Positions 53,413 to 64,000 of a stretch of DNA of 64,000 nucleotides are shown here, piece by piece. Numbering within the stretch: the stretch's first letter is position 1; each line of letters begins with the position of its first letter. This DNA is from Panulirus ornatus (lineage: Eukaryota > Arthropoda > Malacostraca > Decapoda > Palinuridae). The notes beneath the pieces were generated by a model, which had not been told where the DNA came from, made no database searches, and worked only from the letters and a program-made list of their open reading frames with translations. Location of the stretch: NCBI RefSeq assembly GCF_036320965.1, contig NC_092269.1:26288581-26352580 (forward strand). Direction: 5' to 3'. The position numbers and the translations under genes were made by a program.

Positions 53413-56400
53413 TATTATACTTTGTCGCTGTTCCCCCGTTTGCGAGGTAGGCAAAAAGGGGGAAAAGTGAAAGAAATGCCCCAAACCCCCCCCCCATACA
53501 TATGTATATACATACGTCCACACACGCAAATATACATACCTACACAGCTTTCCATGGTTTACCCCAGACGCTTCACATGCCTTGATTCAATCCACTGACA
53601 GCACGTCAACCCCGGTATACCACATCGCTCCAATTCACTCTATTCCTTGCCCTCCTTTCACCCTCCTGCATGTTCAGGCCCCGATCACACAAAATCTTTT
53701 TCACTCCATCTTTCCACCTCCAATTTGGTCTCCCTCTTCTCCTTGTTCCCTCCACCTCCGACACATATATCCTCTTGGTCAATCTTTCCTCACTCATCCT
53801 CTCCATGTGCCCAAACCACTTCAAAACACCCTCTTCTGCTCTCTCAACCACGCTCTTTTTATTTCCACACATCTCTCTTACCCTTACGTTACTCACTCGA
53901 TCAAACCACCTCACACCACACATTGTCCTCAAACATCTCATTTCCAGCACATCCATCCTCCTGCGCACAACTCTATCCATAGCCCACGCCTCGCAACCAT
54001 ACAACATTGTTGGAACCACTATTCCTTCAAACATACCCATTTTTGCTTTCCGAGATAATGTTCTCGACTTCCACACATTCTTCAAGGCCCCCAGAATTTT
54101 CGCCCCCTCCCCCACCCTATGATCCACTTCCGCTTCCATGGTTCCATCCGCTGCCAGATCCACTCCCAGATATCTAAAACACTTCACTTCCTCCAGTTTT
54201 TCTCCATTCAAACTCACCTCCCAATTGACTTGACCCTCAACCCTACTGTACCTAATAACCTTGCTCTTATTCACATTTACTCTTAACTTTCTTCTTCCAC
54301 ACACTTTACCAAACTCAGTCACCAGCTTCTGCAGTTTCTCACATGAATCAGCCACCAGCGCTGTATCATCAGCGAACAACAACTGACTCACTTCCCAAGC
54401 TCTCTCATCCCCAACAGACTTCATACTTGCCCCTCTTTCCAAAACTCTTGCATTTACCTCCCTAACAACCCCATCCATAAACAAATTAAACAACCATGGA
54501 GACATCACACACCCCTGCCGCAAACCTACATTCACTGAGAACCAATCACTTTCCTCTCTTCCTACACGTACACATGCCTTACATCCTCGATAAAAACTTT
54601 TCACTGCTTCTAACAACTTTCCTCCCACACCATATATTCTTAATACCTTCCACAGAGCATCTCTATCAACTCTATCATATGCCTTCTCCAGATCCATAAA
54701 TGCTACATACAAATCCATTTGCTTTTCTAAGTATTTCTCACATACATTCTTCAAAGCAAACACCTGATCCACACATCCTCTACCACTTCTGAAACCACAC
54801 TGCTCTTCCCCAATCTGATGCTCTGTACATGCCTTCACCCTCTCAATCAATACCCTCCCATATAATTTACCAGGAATACTCAACAAACTTATACCTCTGT
54901 AATTTGAGCACTCACTCTTATCCCCTTTGCCTTTGTACAATGGCACTATGCACGCATTCCGCCAATCCTCAGGCACCTCACCATGAGTCATACATACATT
55001 AAATAACCTTACCAACCAGTCAACAATACAGTCACCCCCTTTTTTAATAAATTCCACTGCAATACCATCCAAACCTGCTGCCTTGCCGGCTTTCATCTTC
55101 CGCAAAGCTTTCACTACCTCTTCTCTGTTTACCAAATCATTTTCCCTAACCCTCTCACTTTGCACACCACCTCGACCAAAACACCCTATATCTGCCACTC
55201 TATCATCAAACACATTCAACAAACCTTCAAAATACTCACTCCATCTCCTTCTCACATCACCACTACTTGTTATCACCTCCCCATTTGCGCCCTTCACTGA
55301 AGTTCCCATTTGCTCCCTTGTCTTACGCACTTTATTTACCTCCTTCCAGAACATCTTTTTATTCTCCCTAAAATTTAATGATACTCTCTCACCCCAACTC
55401 TCATTTGCCCTTTTTTTCACCTCTTGCACCTTTCTCTTGACCTCCTGTCTCTTTCTTTTATACATCTCCCACTCAATTGCATTTTTTCCCTGCAAAAATC
55501 GTCCAAATGCCTCTCTCTTCTCTTTCACTAATACTCTTACTTCTTCATCCCACCACTCACTACCCTTTCTAATCAACCCACCTCCCACTCTTCTCATGCC
55601 ACAAGCATCTTTTGCGCAATCCATCACTGATTCCCTAAATACATCCCATTCCTCCCCCACTCCCCTTACTTCCATTGTTCTCACCTTTTTCCATTCTGTA
55701 CTCAGTCTCTCCTGGTACTTCCTCACACAGGTCTCCTTCTCAAGCTCACTTACTCTCACCACCCTCTTCACCCCAACATTCACTCTTCTTTTCTGAAAAC
55801 CCATACAAATCTTCACCTTAGCCTCCACAAGATAATGATCAGACATCCCTCCAGTTGCACCTCTCAGCACATTAACATCCAAAAGTCTCTCTTTCGCACG
55901 CCTGTCAATTAACACGTAATCCAATAACGCTCTCTGGCCATCTCTCCTACTTACATAAGTATACTTATGTATATCTCGCTTTTTAAACCAGGTATTCCCA
56001 ATCATCAGTCCTTTTTCAGCACATAAATCTACAAGCTCTTCACCATTTCCATTTACAACACTGAACACCCCATGTATACCAATTATTCCCTCAACTGCCA
56101 CATTACTCACCTTTGCATTCAAATCACCCATCACTATAACCCGGTCTCGTGCATCAAAACCACTAACACACTCATTCAGCTGCTCCCAAAACACTTGCCT
56201 CTCTTGATCTTTCTTCTCATGCCCAGGTGCATATGCACCAATAATCACCCACCTCTCTCCATCAACTTTCAGTTTTACCCATATTAATCGAGAATTTACT
56301 TTCTTACACTCTATCACATACTCCCACAACTCCTGTTTCAGGAGTATTGCTACTCCTTCCCTTGCTCTTGTCCTCTCACTAACCCCTGACTTTACTCCCC

Positions 56401-56726
56401 AGACATTCCCAAACCACTCTTCCCCTTTACCCTTGAGCTTCGTTTCACTCAGAGCCAAAACATCCAGGTTCCTTTCCTCAAACATACTACCTATCTCTCC
56501 TTTTTTCACATCTTGGTTACATCCACACACATTTAGGCACCCCACTCTGAGCCTTCGAGGAGGATGAGCACTCCCCGCGTGACTCCTTCTTCTGTTTCCC
56601 ATTTTAGAAAGTTAATACAAGGAGGGGAGGATTTCTGGCCCCCCGCTCCCGTCCCCTCTAGTCGCTTTCTACGACACGCGAGGAATACGTGGGAAGTATT
56701 CTTTCACCCCTATCCCCAGGGATAAT
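53413..56726 (-). mobile_element. Full-length RTE-type non-LTR retrotransposon, class B
   Basis: Leader 56603-56726, ORF 53606-56602, 3' UTR 53413-53605. The last 80 bp of the 3' UTR (53413-53500) are garbled relative to every other copy, then the match becomes clean, which marks a quality boundary. It shares its 5' flank to 56969 with the other full-length copy. Confidence 0.93.
53606..56602 (-). CDS. RTE endonuclease/reverse transcriptase polyprotein, 998 aa, intact
   Basis: This is closest to a consensus of the copies in the window, so I used it as reference. The endonuclease has GCLNVCG, Glu53 (LSETK), Tyr124 (GAYAPG), Asp160/Asn162 (GDLNAK), Asp228 (LDYVLID) and SDH 254-256. A basic linker (300-430) with [17 protein letters not shown] may bind RNA. 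The RT has GKAAGLDGI (506-514), GFRSGRG (603-609), AFMDLEKAYD (634-643), GLRQGCVMSPWLF (693-705) and FADD (743-746). The C-terminal part has YGCEAW, FGHMERM and GRPNWRWKDG. It stops at TGA after VVYRG; other subfamilies read CGA there and continue 13 residues. All catalytic residues are present, so the protein should be able to nick and copy. Confidence 0.95.
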   Translation of the reverse strand: MGNRRRSHAGSAHPPRRLRVGCLNVCGCNQDVKKGEIGSMFEERNLDVLALSETKLKGKGEEWFGNVWGVKSGVSERTRAREGVAILLKQELWEYVIECKKVNSRLIWVKLKVDGERWVIIGAYAPGHEKKDQERQVFWEQLNECVSGFDARDRVIVMGDLNAKVSNVAVEGIIGIHGVFSVVNGNGEELVDLCAEKGLMIGNTWFKKRDIHKYTYVSRRDGQRALLDYVLIDRRAKERLLDVNVLRGATGGMSDHYLVEAKVKICMGFQKRRVNVGVKRVVRVSELEKETCVRKYQERLSTEWKKVRTMEVRGVGEEWDVFRESVMDCAKDACGMRRVGGGLIRKGSEWWDEEVRVLVKEKREAFGRFLQGKNAIEWEMYKRKRQEVKRKVQEVKKRANESWGERVSLNFRENKKMFWKEVNKVRKTREQMGTSVKGANGEVITSSGDVRRRWSEYFEGLLNVFDDRVADIGCFGRGGVQSERVRENDLVNREEVVKALRKMKAGKAAGLDGIAVEFIKKGGDCIVDWLVRLFNVCMTHGEVPEDWRNACIVPLYKGKGDKSECSNYRGISLLSIPGKLYGRVLIERVKACTEHQIGEEQCGFRSGRGCVDQVFALKNVCEKYLEKQMDLYVAFMDLEKAYDRVDRDALWKVLRIYGVGGKLLEAVKSFYRGCKACVRVGREESDWFSVNVGLRQGCVMSPWLFNLFMDGVVREVNARVLERGASMKSVGDERAWEVSQLLFADDTALVADSCEKLQKLVTEFGKVCGRRKLRVNVNKSKVIRYSRVEGQVNWEVSLNGEKLEEVKCFRYLGVDLAADGTMEAEVDHRVGEGAKILGALKNVWKSRTLSRKAKMGMFEGIVVPTMLYGCEAWAMDRVVRRRMDVLEMRCLRTMCGVRWFDRVSNVRVREMCGNKKSVVERAEEGVLKWFGHMERMSEERLTKRIYVSEVEGTRRRGRPNWRWKDGVKKILCDRGLNMQEGERRARNRVNWSDVVYRG

Positions 56727-56969
56727 ATACATATATATATACATATACACATACACACACATACACATACATACGCACATATACACACACACACACACTA
56801 CATATATATACATATGAAAATGTAAGAAACAATTTAGAAAACTGAAACTTCTAGCTTGAAATGAATGAAAAAAATGAATGTCACATAATGGTTCAACCTC
56901 TGGCTATGGAAAAAAGGAAATGTATAATTTATTTACACAAACGTCAATAGCAGTTCTCATCAATTTAAC
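56727..56969 (-). repeat. Flank shared with 15567-15810
   Basis: TA/CA microsatellite plus about 160 bp that match the other full-length copy almost completely. On the minus strand it follows the ubiquitin-fusion stop codon and carries AATAAA at 56928-56933. Confidence 0.8.
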
Positions 56970-56973
56970 CACT

Positions 56974-57180
<207 letters not shown>

Positions 57181-57248
57181 TTAAATTTGATCGCCGTTTC
57201 CCGCGTCTGTGGGTGATGAACTGCTAGACTCCTACTTTCGCACCCTTC

Positions 57249-57676
<428 letters not shown>

Positions 57677-57700
57677 ATATATATAATTTTTTTTTTTTTT

Positions 57701-59137
57701 TTGCTTTGTCGCTGTCTCCCGCGTTTGCGAGGTAGCGCAAGGAAACAGACGAAAGAAATGGCCCAACCCACCCCCATACACATGTATATACATACGTCCA
57801 CACACGCAAATATACATACCTACACAGCTTTCCATGGTTTACCCCAGACGCTTCACATGCCTTGATTCAATCCACTGACAGCACTTCAACCCCGGTATAC
57901 CACATAGCTCCAATTCACTCTATTCCTTGCCCTCCTTTCACCCTCCTGCATGTTCAGGCCCCGATCACACAAAATCTTTTTCACTCCATCTTTCCACCTC
58001 CAATTTGGTCTCCCTCTTCTCCTCGTTCCCTCCACCTCTGACACATATATCCTCTTGGTCAATCTTTCCTCACTCATTCTCTCCATGTGCCCAAACCATT
58101 TCAAAACACCCTCTTCTGCTCTCTCAACCACACTCTTTTTATTTCCACACATCTCTCTTACCCTTACGTTACTTACTCGATCAAACCACCTCACACCACA
58201 CATTGTCCTCAAACATCTCATTTCCAGCACATCCATCTTCCTGCGCACAACTCTATCCAAAGCCCACGCCTCGCAACCATACAACATTGTTGGAACCACT
58301 ATTCCTTCAAACATACCCATTTTTGCTTTCCGAGATAATGTTCTCGACTTCCACACATTCTTCAAGGCTCCCAGAATTTTCGCCCCCTCCCCCACCCTAT
58401 GATCCACTTCCGCTTCCATGGTTCCACCCGCTGCCAGATCCTCTCCCAGATATCTAAAACACTTCACATCCTCCAGTTTTTCTCCATTCAAACTCACCTC
58501 CCAATTGACTTGACCCTCAACCCTACTGTACCCAATAACCTTGCTCTTATTCACATTTACTCTTAACTTTCTTCTTTCACACACTTTACCAAACTCAGTC
58601 ACCAGGTTCTGCAGTTTCTCACATGAATCAGCCACCAGCGCTGTATCATCAGCGAACAACAACTGACTCACTTCCCAAGCTCTCTCATCCCCAACAGACT
58701 TCATACTTGCCCCTCTTTCCAAAACTCTTGCATTCACCTCCCTAACAACCCCATCCATAAACAAATTAAACAACCATGGAGACATCACACACCCCTGCCG
58801 CAAACCTACATTCACTGAGAACCAATCACTTTCCTCTCTTCCTACACGTACACATGCCTTACATCCTCGATAAAAACTTTTCACTGCTTCTAACAACTTG
58901 CCTCCCACACCATATATTCTTAATACCTTCCACAGAGCATCTCTATCAACTCTATCATATGCCTTCTCCAGATCCATAAATGCTACATACAAATCCATTT
59001 GCTTTTCTAAGTATTTCTCACATACATTCTTCAAAGCAAACACCTGATCCACACATCCTATACCACTTCTGAAACCACACTGCTCTTCCCCAATCTGATG
59101 CTCTGTACATGCCTTCACCCTCTCAATCAATACCCTC

Positions 59138-59141
<4 letters not shown>
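57701..59141 (-). pseudogene. RTE RT copy, class B, 5'-truncated at (TA)n
   Basis: The frame is open from 59130 to 57886 (414 codons): AFMDLEKAYD, GLRQGCVMSPW and FADD are all present, and no stop is seen before the class B TGA. The 5' end is cut exactly where the RTE sequence reads CCCATATAATTT, merging into (TA)n. Without endonuclease and a proper start it cannot act alone. Confidence 0.92.

Positions 59142-59219
<78 letters not shown>
59142..59219. repeat. (TA)n microsatellite
   Basis: About 78 bp of TA between a truncated RTE copy and a short element. Confidence 0.98.
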
Positions 59220-59569
<350 letters not shown>

Positions 59570-59646
59570 ATGAAATGAACTGATAGATAGGCAGCTTGAT
59601 GAATATAGTACATATCAAGTATGATCGGCGTTATCACACTCTGATA

Positions 59647-59649
<3 letters not shown>

Positions 59650-59732
<83 letters not shown>
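59650..59732. repeat. (CT)n microsatellite
   Basis: About 83 bp of uninterrupted CT, 84 bp after the (GA)n and complementary to it. Confidence 0.98.
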
Positions 59733-59735
<3 letters not shown>

Positions 59736-59808
59736 CAGTAACTTCCCAGTCACTGCCTTGCATGAGCTAAGGTTTTAACCTTGCCTCACTTCCCTCATGT
59801 GGTTCCAG

Positions 59809-60094
59809 GTTACGACCGTTCCAGCAACGGTTTTCTCAGCAGATGACAGATATATTATCCAACAGACGGTAAAGATTCTCGTTGATTAATGGGAAATTCC
59901 ACCCCATTAAAGATCCAGATTAAACCCCAGACCTATGAATCATGGCTTGAATACTCCATCATCCAGGAGAGGGTCTGGAAGACACACTCTGGGTTCACAG
60001 GTCTATCATCATGTTTCCAGGTTCCTCTCCCTCCTGGGGGATCTCCAGCATCTTCTGAGACGATTCCAGTCTTTTGGAACGGGACTGGTAAAAT
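59809..60094 (+). other. Two possible small exons, weak
   Basis: TTCCCTCATGTGGTTCCAG precedes a 60-bp stretch (59809-59868; frame VTTVPATVFSADDRYIIQQT) ended by GTAAAG. CATCATGTTTCCAG precedes a second stretch (60021-60094; VPLPPGGSPASSETIPVFWN) ended by GTAAAA. Both start in phase 0. The splice-like sites are decent, but the donors are only fair, the peptides match nothing I know, and other frames are open too. Confidence 0.2.
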
Positions 60095-60367
60095 GAAGAA
60101 TTTCTTCATATCCAAGAAATGAAATATCTTTTTTTTCCCGTATAAGACTTCCGTTCAAAAGAAATTCTCGCGAGCAGATACCAAGGATTCCTCCAGGCAC
60201 GGCAAGGCCGGTAGATATTATACCTCGGCTGATGAGGGACTGCCACTCTCTGGGCAAACGGCAACGTGTCATGGGTCACCCACCCCTGGAGTGAGGCTGA
60301 CGACCCTTGTGATGATGATGATGGGCCGGAGGAGAGCGGCGTCACACGGCACATGGAAGGCGATGAA

Positions 60368-61005
60368 AGAGTGACTGAGTCACTAGGGTTATGGTGACTG
60401 GGTCACTAGAGTTATGGTGACTGGGTCACTAGGGTTATGGTGACTGAGTCACTAGGGTTATGGTGACTGAGTCACTAGGGTTATGGTGGCTGGGTCACTA
60501 GAGTTATGGTGACTGGGTCACTAGAGTTATGGTGACTGAGTCACTAGGGTTATGGTGACTGGGTCACTAGAGTTATGGTGACTGGGTCACTAGAGTTATG
60601 GTGACTGAGTCACTAGGGTTATGGTGACTGGGTCACTAGGGTTATGGTGACTGGGTCACTAGGGTTATGGTGACTGGGTCACTAGAGTTATGGTGACTGA
60701 GTCACTAGAGTTATGGTGACTGAGTCACTAGGGTTATGGTGACTGGGTCACTAGAGTTATGGTGACTGGGTCACTAGAGTTATGGTGACTGAGTCACTAG
60801 GGTTATGGTGACTGAGTCACTAGAGTTATGGTGACTGGGTCACTAGGGTTATGGTGACTGAGTCACTAGGGTTATGGTGACTGGGTCACTAGGGTTATGG
60901 TGACTGGGTCACTAGAGTTATGGTGACTGAGTCACTAGGGTTATGGTGACTGGGTCACTAGGGTTATGGTGAGTGAGTCACTAGAGTTATGGTGACTGAG
61001 TCACA
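60368..61005 (+). repeat. 23-bp minisatellite, about 27 units
   Basis: The unit is GTGACTGRGTCACTAGRGTT plus ATG. Length is constant; variation is almost confined to two A/G positions (GAGTCAC or GGGTCAC; TAGAGTT or TAGGGTT). The A form contains the 13-bp palindrome GTGACTGAGTCAC. Confidence 0.97.
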
Positions 61006-61059
61006 TATCACGTATAGATTTCTCGTTAACACCAACTGATTCCCTTGATAATTCCAGTG

Positions 61060-62745
61060 ATTGATTCCTCGATATCGTCATGATTCCTCGAAATCAAGTC
61101 TTGATTCGTCGATATCAAGTCTTGATTCGTCGATATCAAGTCTTGATTCGTCGATATCAAGTCTTGATTCGTCGATATCAAATCTTGATTCCTCGATACC
61201 AAGTCTTGATTTCTCGATATCAAGTCTTGATTCCTCGATATCAATTCTTGATTCCTCGGTATCAAGTCTTGATTTTTCGATATCAAGCCTTGATTCTTCG
61301 ATAACAAGTCTTGATTTCTCGATAGCAAGTCTTGATTCCTCGATGTCAAGTCTTGATTTCTCGACATCAAGTCTTGATTCCTCGATATCAAGTCTTAATT
61401 CCTCGATATTAAGTCTTGATTCCTCGATATCAGGTCATGATTCCTCGATATCGTCATGATTCCTCGATATCAAGTCTTAATTCCTCGATATCAAGTCTTG
61501 GTTCTTCTATATCAAGTCTTGATTCGTCGATATCAAGACTTGATTCCTCGATATCAAATCTTGATTCCTCGATATCAAGTCTTGATTCCTTGATATCAAG
61601 TCTTGATTCCTCGATATCAAGTCTTGATTCCTCGATATCAAATCTTGATTCATCGATATCAAGACTTGATTCACCGATATCAAGTCTTGATTCCTCGATA
61701 TCAAGTCTTGATTCCTCGATATCAAGTCTTGATTCCTCGATATCAAGTCTTGATTCCTTGATATCGTCATGATTCCTCGATATCAAGTCTTGATTCCTTG
61801 ATATCGTCATGATTCCTCGATATCAAGTCTTGATTCCTCGACATCAAGTCTTGATTCCTCGACATCAAGTCTTGATTCCTCGATATCATGTCTTGATTCC
61901 TTGACATCAAGTCTTGATTCCTCAATATCAAGTCTTGATTCCTCGATATCAAGTCTTGATTCCTCGATATCAAGTCTTGATTCCTCGATATCAAGTCTTG
62001 ATTCCTCGATATCAAATCTTGCTTCCTCGATATCAAGTCTTGATTCCTCGATATCACGTCTTGATTCCTCGACATCGTCTTGATTCTTCGATAGCAAGTC
62101 TTGATTCCTCAACATCAAGTCTTGATTCCTCGACATCAAGTCTTGATTCCTCGATATCAAGTCTTGATTCCTCGATATCAAGTCTTGATTCCTCGATATC
62201 AGGTCTTGATTCCTCGACATCAAGTCTTGATTCCTCAATATCAAGTCTTGATTCCTCGATATCAAGTCTTGATTCCTCGACATCAAGTCTTGATTCCTCG
62301 ATATCAAGTCTTGCTTCCTCGATATCGTCATGATTCCTCGATATCAAATCTTGATTCCTCGAAATCAAGTCTTGATTCCGCGATATCGTCATGATTCCTT
62401 GATACCGTCTTGATTCCTCAATATCAAGTCTTGATTTCTCGATATCTAGTCTTGATTCCTCGATATCAAGTCTTATTTTCTCGATATCGTCATGATTCCT
62501 CGATATCAAGTCTTGATTCCTCGATATCAAATGTTGATTCTTCGATATCAAGTCTTGATATCTCGATATCAAGTCTTGATTCCTCGATATCAAGTCTTGA
62601 TTCCTCGATATCGTCATGATTCCTCGATATCAAGTCTTGATTCCTCGATATCAAGTCTTGATTCCTTAATATCAAGTCTTGATTTCTCGATATCGTCTTG
62701 ATTCCTCTATGTTACATCTTGATTTGTCGATATCGCGTGAATATC
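61060..62745 (+). repeat. 21-bp minisatellite, about 80 units
   Basis: The unit is CTCGATATCAAGTCTTGATT plus C. It contains the palindromes GATATC and ATCAAGTCTTGAT. A 19-bp variant (CTCGATATCGTCATGATTC) occurs about ten times, near 61070, 61450, 61765, 61803, 62330, 62387, 62485 and 62605 among others. 21 bp is seven codons, so all frames of both strands stay open between the variants (SSLDSSI on plus; DLISRNQ and DIEESRL on minus). No start context or domain argues for a real protein. Confidence 0.97.
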
Positions 62746-62749
62746 ACAT

Positions 62750-63120
62750 ATTAATACCTCTATATCACATAGATATCCTTATACAGAGGAGGACATCTGC
62801 TAAAGGGACATACATATCACTCTTCTAACCCTTGTGATAAACTAGAGAGGAATATCTGTAGCTGATGTAAAGGGAATTTCAGTGGCAAGATTATGAGACC
62901 CGAGACAGTTAAGATGAGAAGTTGCCTTCATCATCGCCACACTCTCGTAGGACCGGCACAGAGGGAGGTTGAGGTAATGCAATTGGTTCATGATGGCATA
63001 CTAGTGACCTGCTTCATGTGATCCCTTAAGCTGAGGATGCCTGCGAAGAACATGGGGGAGTAACTCCCTGCTCTAACCAGACTACGAAGGACAAGTGGAT
63101 CATGTAGATGAATCTCAAGT
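62750..63120. other. No recognisable feature
   Basis: Ordinary sequence; nothing supportable. Confidence 0.45.
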
Positions 63121-63345
63121 GAAGGTAATTATGCAGCATACGAGAGACATGGATTAGAATATGCATCTCAAGTCTGGACACCGCCCTTTGAGGAGCCACA
63201 TAGAGCTCAAGGAGAAAGGTGCGATGGAGAACAACAAAGATAATAGGAGAGATGAGTTGCAGAGAGAAGAGTGGCTACAATTTTCATGTCCAAGCTAGGA
63301 AAGAAAAGAGGAAAGACGGAATGATAATTTCACATGAGGATGTGA
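63121..63345 (+). pseudogene. Possible LINE RT C-terminal relic
   Basis: LEYASQVWTPPFEEPHRAQG near 63150 fits the LEYA-x-x-VW-x-P motif found after the palm of CR1/Jockey-like RTs. The following RDELQREEW and RKEERRNDN segments are loosely compatible. Stops interrupt it. The call rests mainly on one motif. Confidence 0.3.
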
Positions 63346-63489
63346 ATTCTGTACCATATTGCCTTCCATAACTGTACCGAGTCTGTCGTCGGAAGCAGTA
63401 AATGCGATTATCACATCATTATTGGTTATTCCAAACACAAGGACGGGATGGCAGTTACACCACATAACTCTGGTGGACTCAGCACGACA

Positions 63490-63740
63490 TCGTTGAGAAA
63501 GTACAGGGTAGGTTCATGACAGATCGCTCAGGCTGGACAAGAGTAGGTCGTGATACATCAGTGACTTGGAAAAGATTGGGACATAGAGGTCACTGAGAAG
63601 GAAAAGGGTAGGTCATGATAGGTCGTTTCAATGGGGAAGAGTAGGTTATATCTAGGACATTTCGAGTGGGAAAGAGTAAGTCATAGAAGGTTATGGGAAC
63701 GGGGCGATAAGTCTCATTAACTGAGAAAAGTTGAAAAATG
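63490..63740 (+). repeat. Degenerate short tandem repeat
   Basis: Variants of AAGAGTAGGTCATGATAGGT and CACTGAGAAGG recur about six times at roughly 40-bp spacing. Confidence 0.5.
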
Positions 63741-63789
63741 GCAGGGAAGAAATGTGTCATAACTAGATCACTGAAGTACCATAGTCTAG

Positions 63790-63962
63790 ATCATTACACC
63801 TTGTCTCAACGGTTGCTATCTTACTATCTAAGCTTTTTACCTGAGATGATATACCTGTATCTGTTTCCTGTATTGCTTCCTCCTCCCACGTTTTCATCCT
63901 AACATCTAGTTCCTCCAAGGCTTCACTGTTTTTCTTAACACTTATCGAAAGCCTATCAAATA
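63790..63962 (-). other. Open frame with coiled-coil character
   Basis: The minus frame reads SVKKNSEALEELDVRMKTWE, then QETDTGISSQVKSLDSKIAT and VETRCNDLD. The heptad-like pattern resembles the relic at 34250-34430, so it may be a LINE ORF1 fragment; a host exon is not excluded. It is open for about 66 codons near the window edge. Confidence 0.3.
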
Positions 63963-64000
63963 CTTAGCAAAACAAAAAAAAAAAGTGTATTCACCTTCTC

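Noticed and set aside
59889..60122. 77-codon plus-strand gene (MGNSTPLKIQ...)
   Set aside because: No recognisable domain; it partly overlaps a better but still weak exon candidate, and minus-strand frames of equal length are open in the same place.
61060..62745. Repetitive coiled-coil or silk-like protein gene (DLISRNQ, SSLDSSI repeats)
   Set aside because: All six frames are open because the unit is 21 bp without stops; 19-bp variants shift the frame every few hundred bases; no start, splice or termination signals support a gene.

Overview
This window is eukaryotic nuclear DNA, and animal to judge by its one clear host gene. Two spliced exons of Cdc5l (a Myb-type splicing factor) lie on the minus strand at 39971-41961 with good splice sites. 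The mass of (TA)n microsatellites, the many RTE-type non-LTR retrotransposons and the minisatellites suggest an arthropod, most likely a decapod crustacean. That assignment rests on general repeat character, not on a diagnostic gene. Two 100-N assembly gaps are present (29481-29580, 50649-50748), and 51540-53500 reads like unpolished sequence.

Layout. 1-18.5 kb: RTE copies on both strands, including one full-length minus copy with an uninterrupted 998-codon ORF (12448-15444), short TA-bounded non-autonomous elements, and three 276-bp tandem units each carrying a tRNA-like sequence. 18.6-25.6 kb: a 26-bp minisatellite of about 5.4 kb flanked by older, decayed versions of the same repeat. 25.6-28.6 kb: small tandem repeats, one candidate host exon (27907-28013, minus) and an (AATGAT)-type microsatellite. 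28.6-32.6 kb: scrambled RTE pieces around the first gap. 32.7-36.8 kb: old LINE relics on both strands. 36.8-38.5 kb: another RTE copy. 38.5-42.1 kb: Cdc5l. 42.8-50.6 kb: a head-to-head inverted RTE pair (43.1-47.3 kb) and more RTE 3' ends. 50.7-53.4 kb: CR1-like and Penelope-like relics in low-quality sequence. 53.4-59.1 kb: a second full-length intact RTE (53606-56602), a ubiquitin fragment fused to the RTE N-terminus (57028-57153), and another RTE RT copy. 59.2-64 kb: (GA)n/(CT)n, then 23-bp and 21-bp minisatellites that are both built on 13-bp palindromes, then weak LINE relics.

How the pieces relate. The RTE copies fall into three 3'-end classes. One class (C) has only an upstream module. 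One (A) has that module plus a related second module. One (B) has only the second module and also carries a premature stop that removes about 13 C-terminal residues. A short element of about 240 bp combines an RTE-like 5' leader with an RTE-like 3' terminus and is bounded by (TA)n, so it looks like a non-autonomous partner. RTE 3' fragments are repeatedly found fused head-to-head in opposite orientation to 5'-truncated RTE copies. The strongest leads are the modular RTE 3' ends, these inverted joints, and the ubiquitin-RTE chimera.
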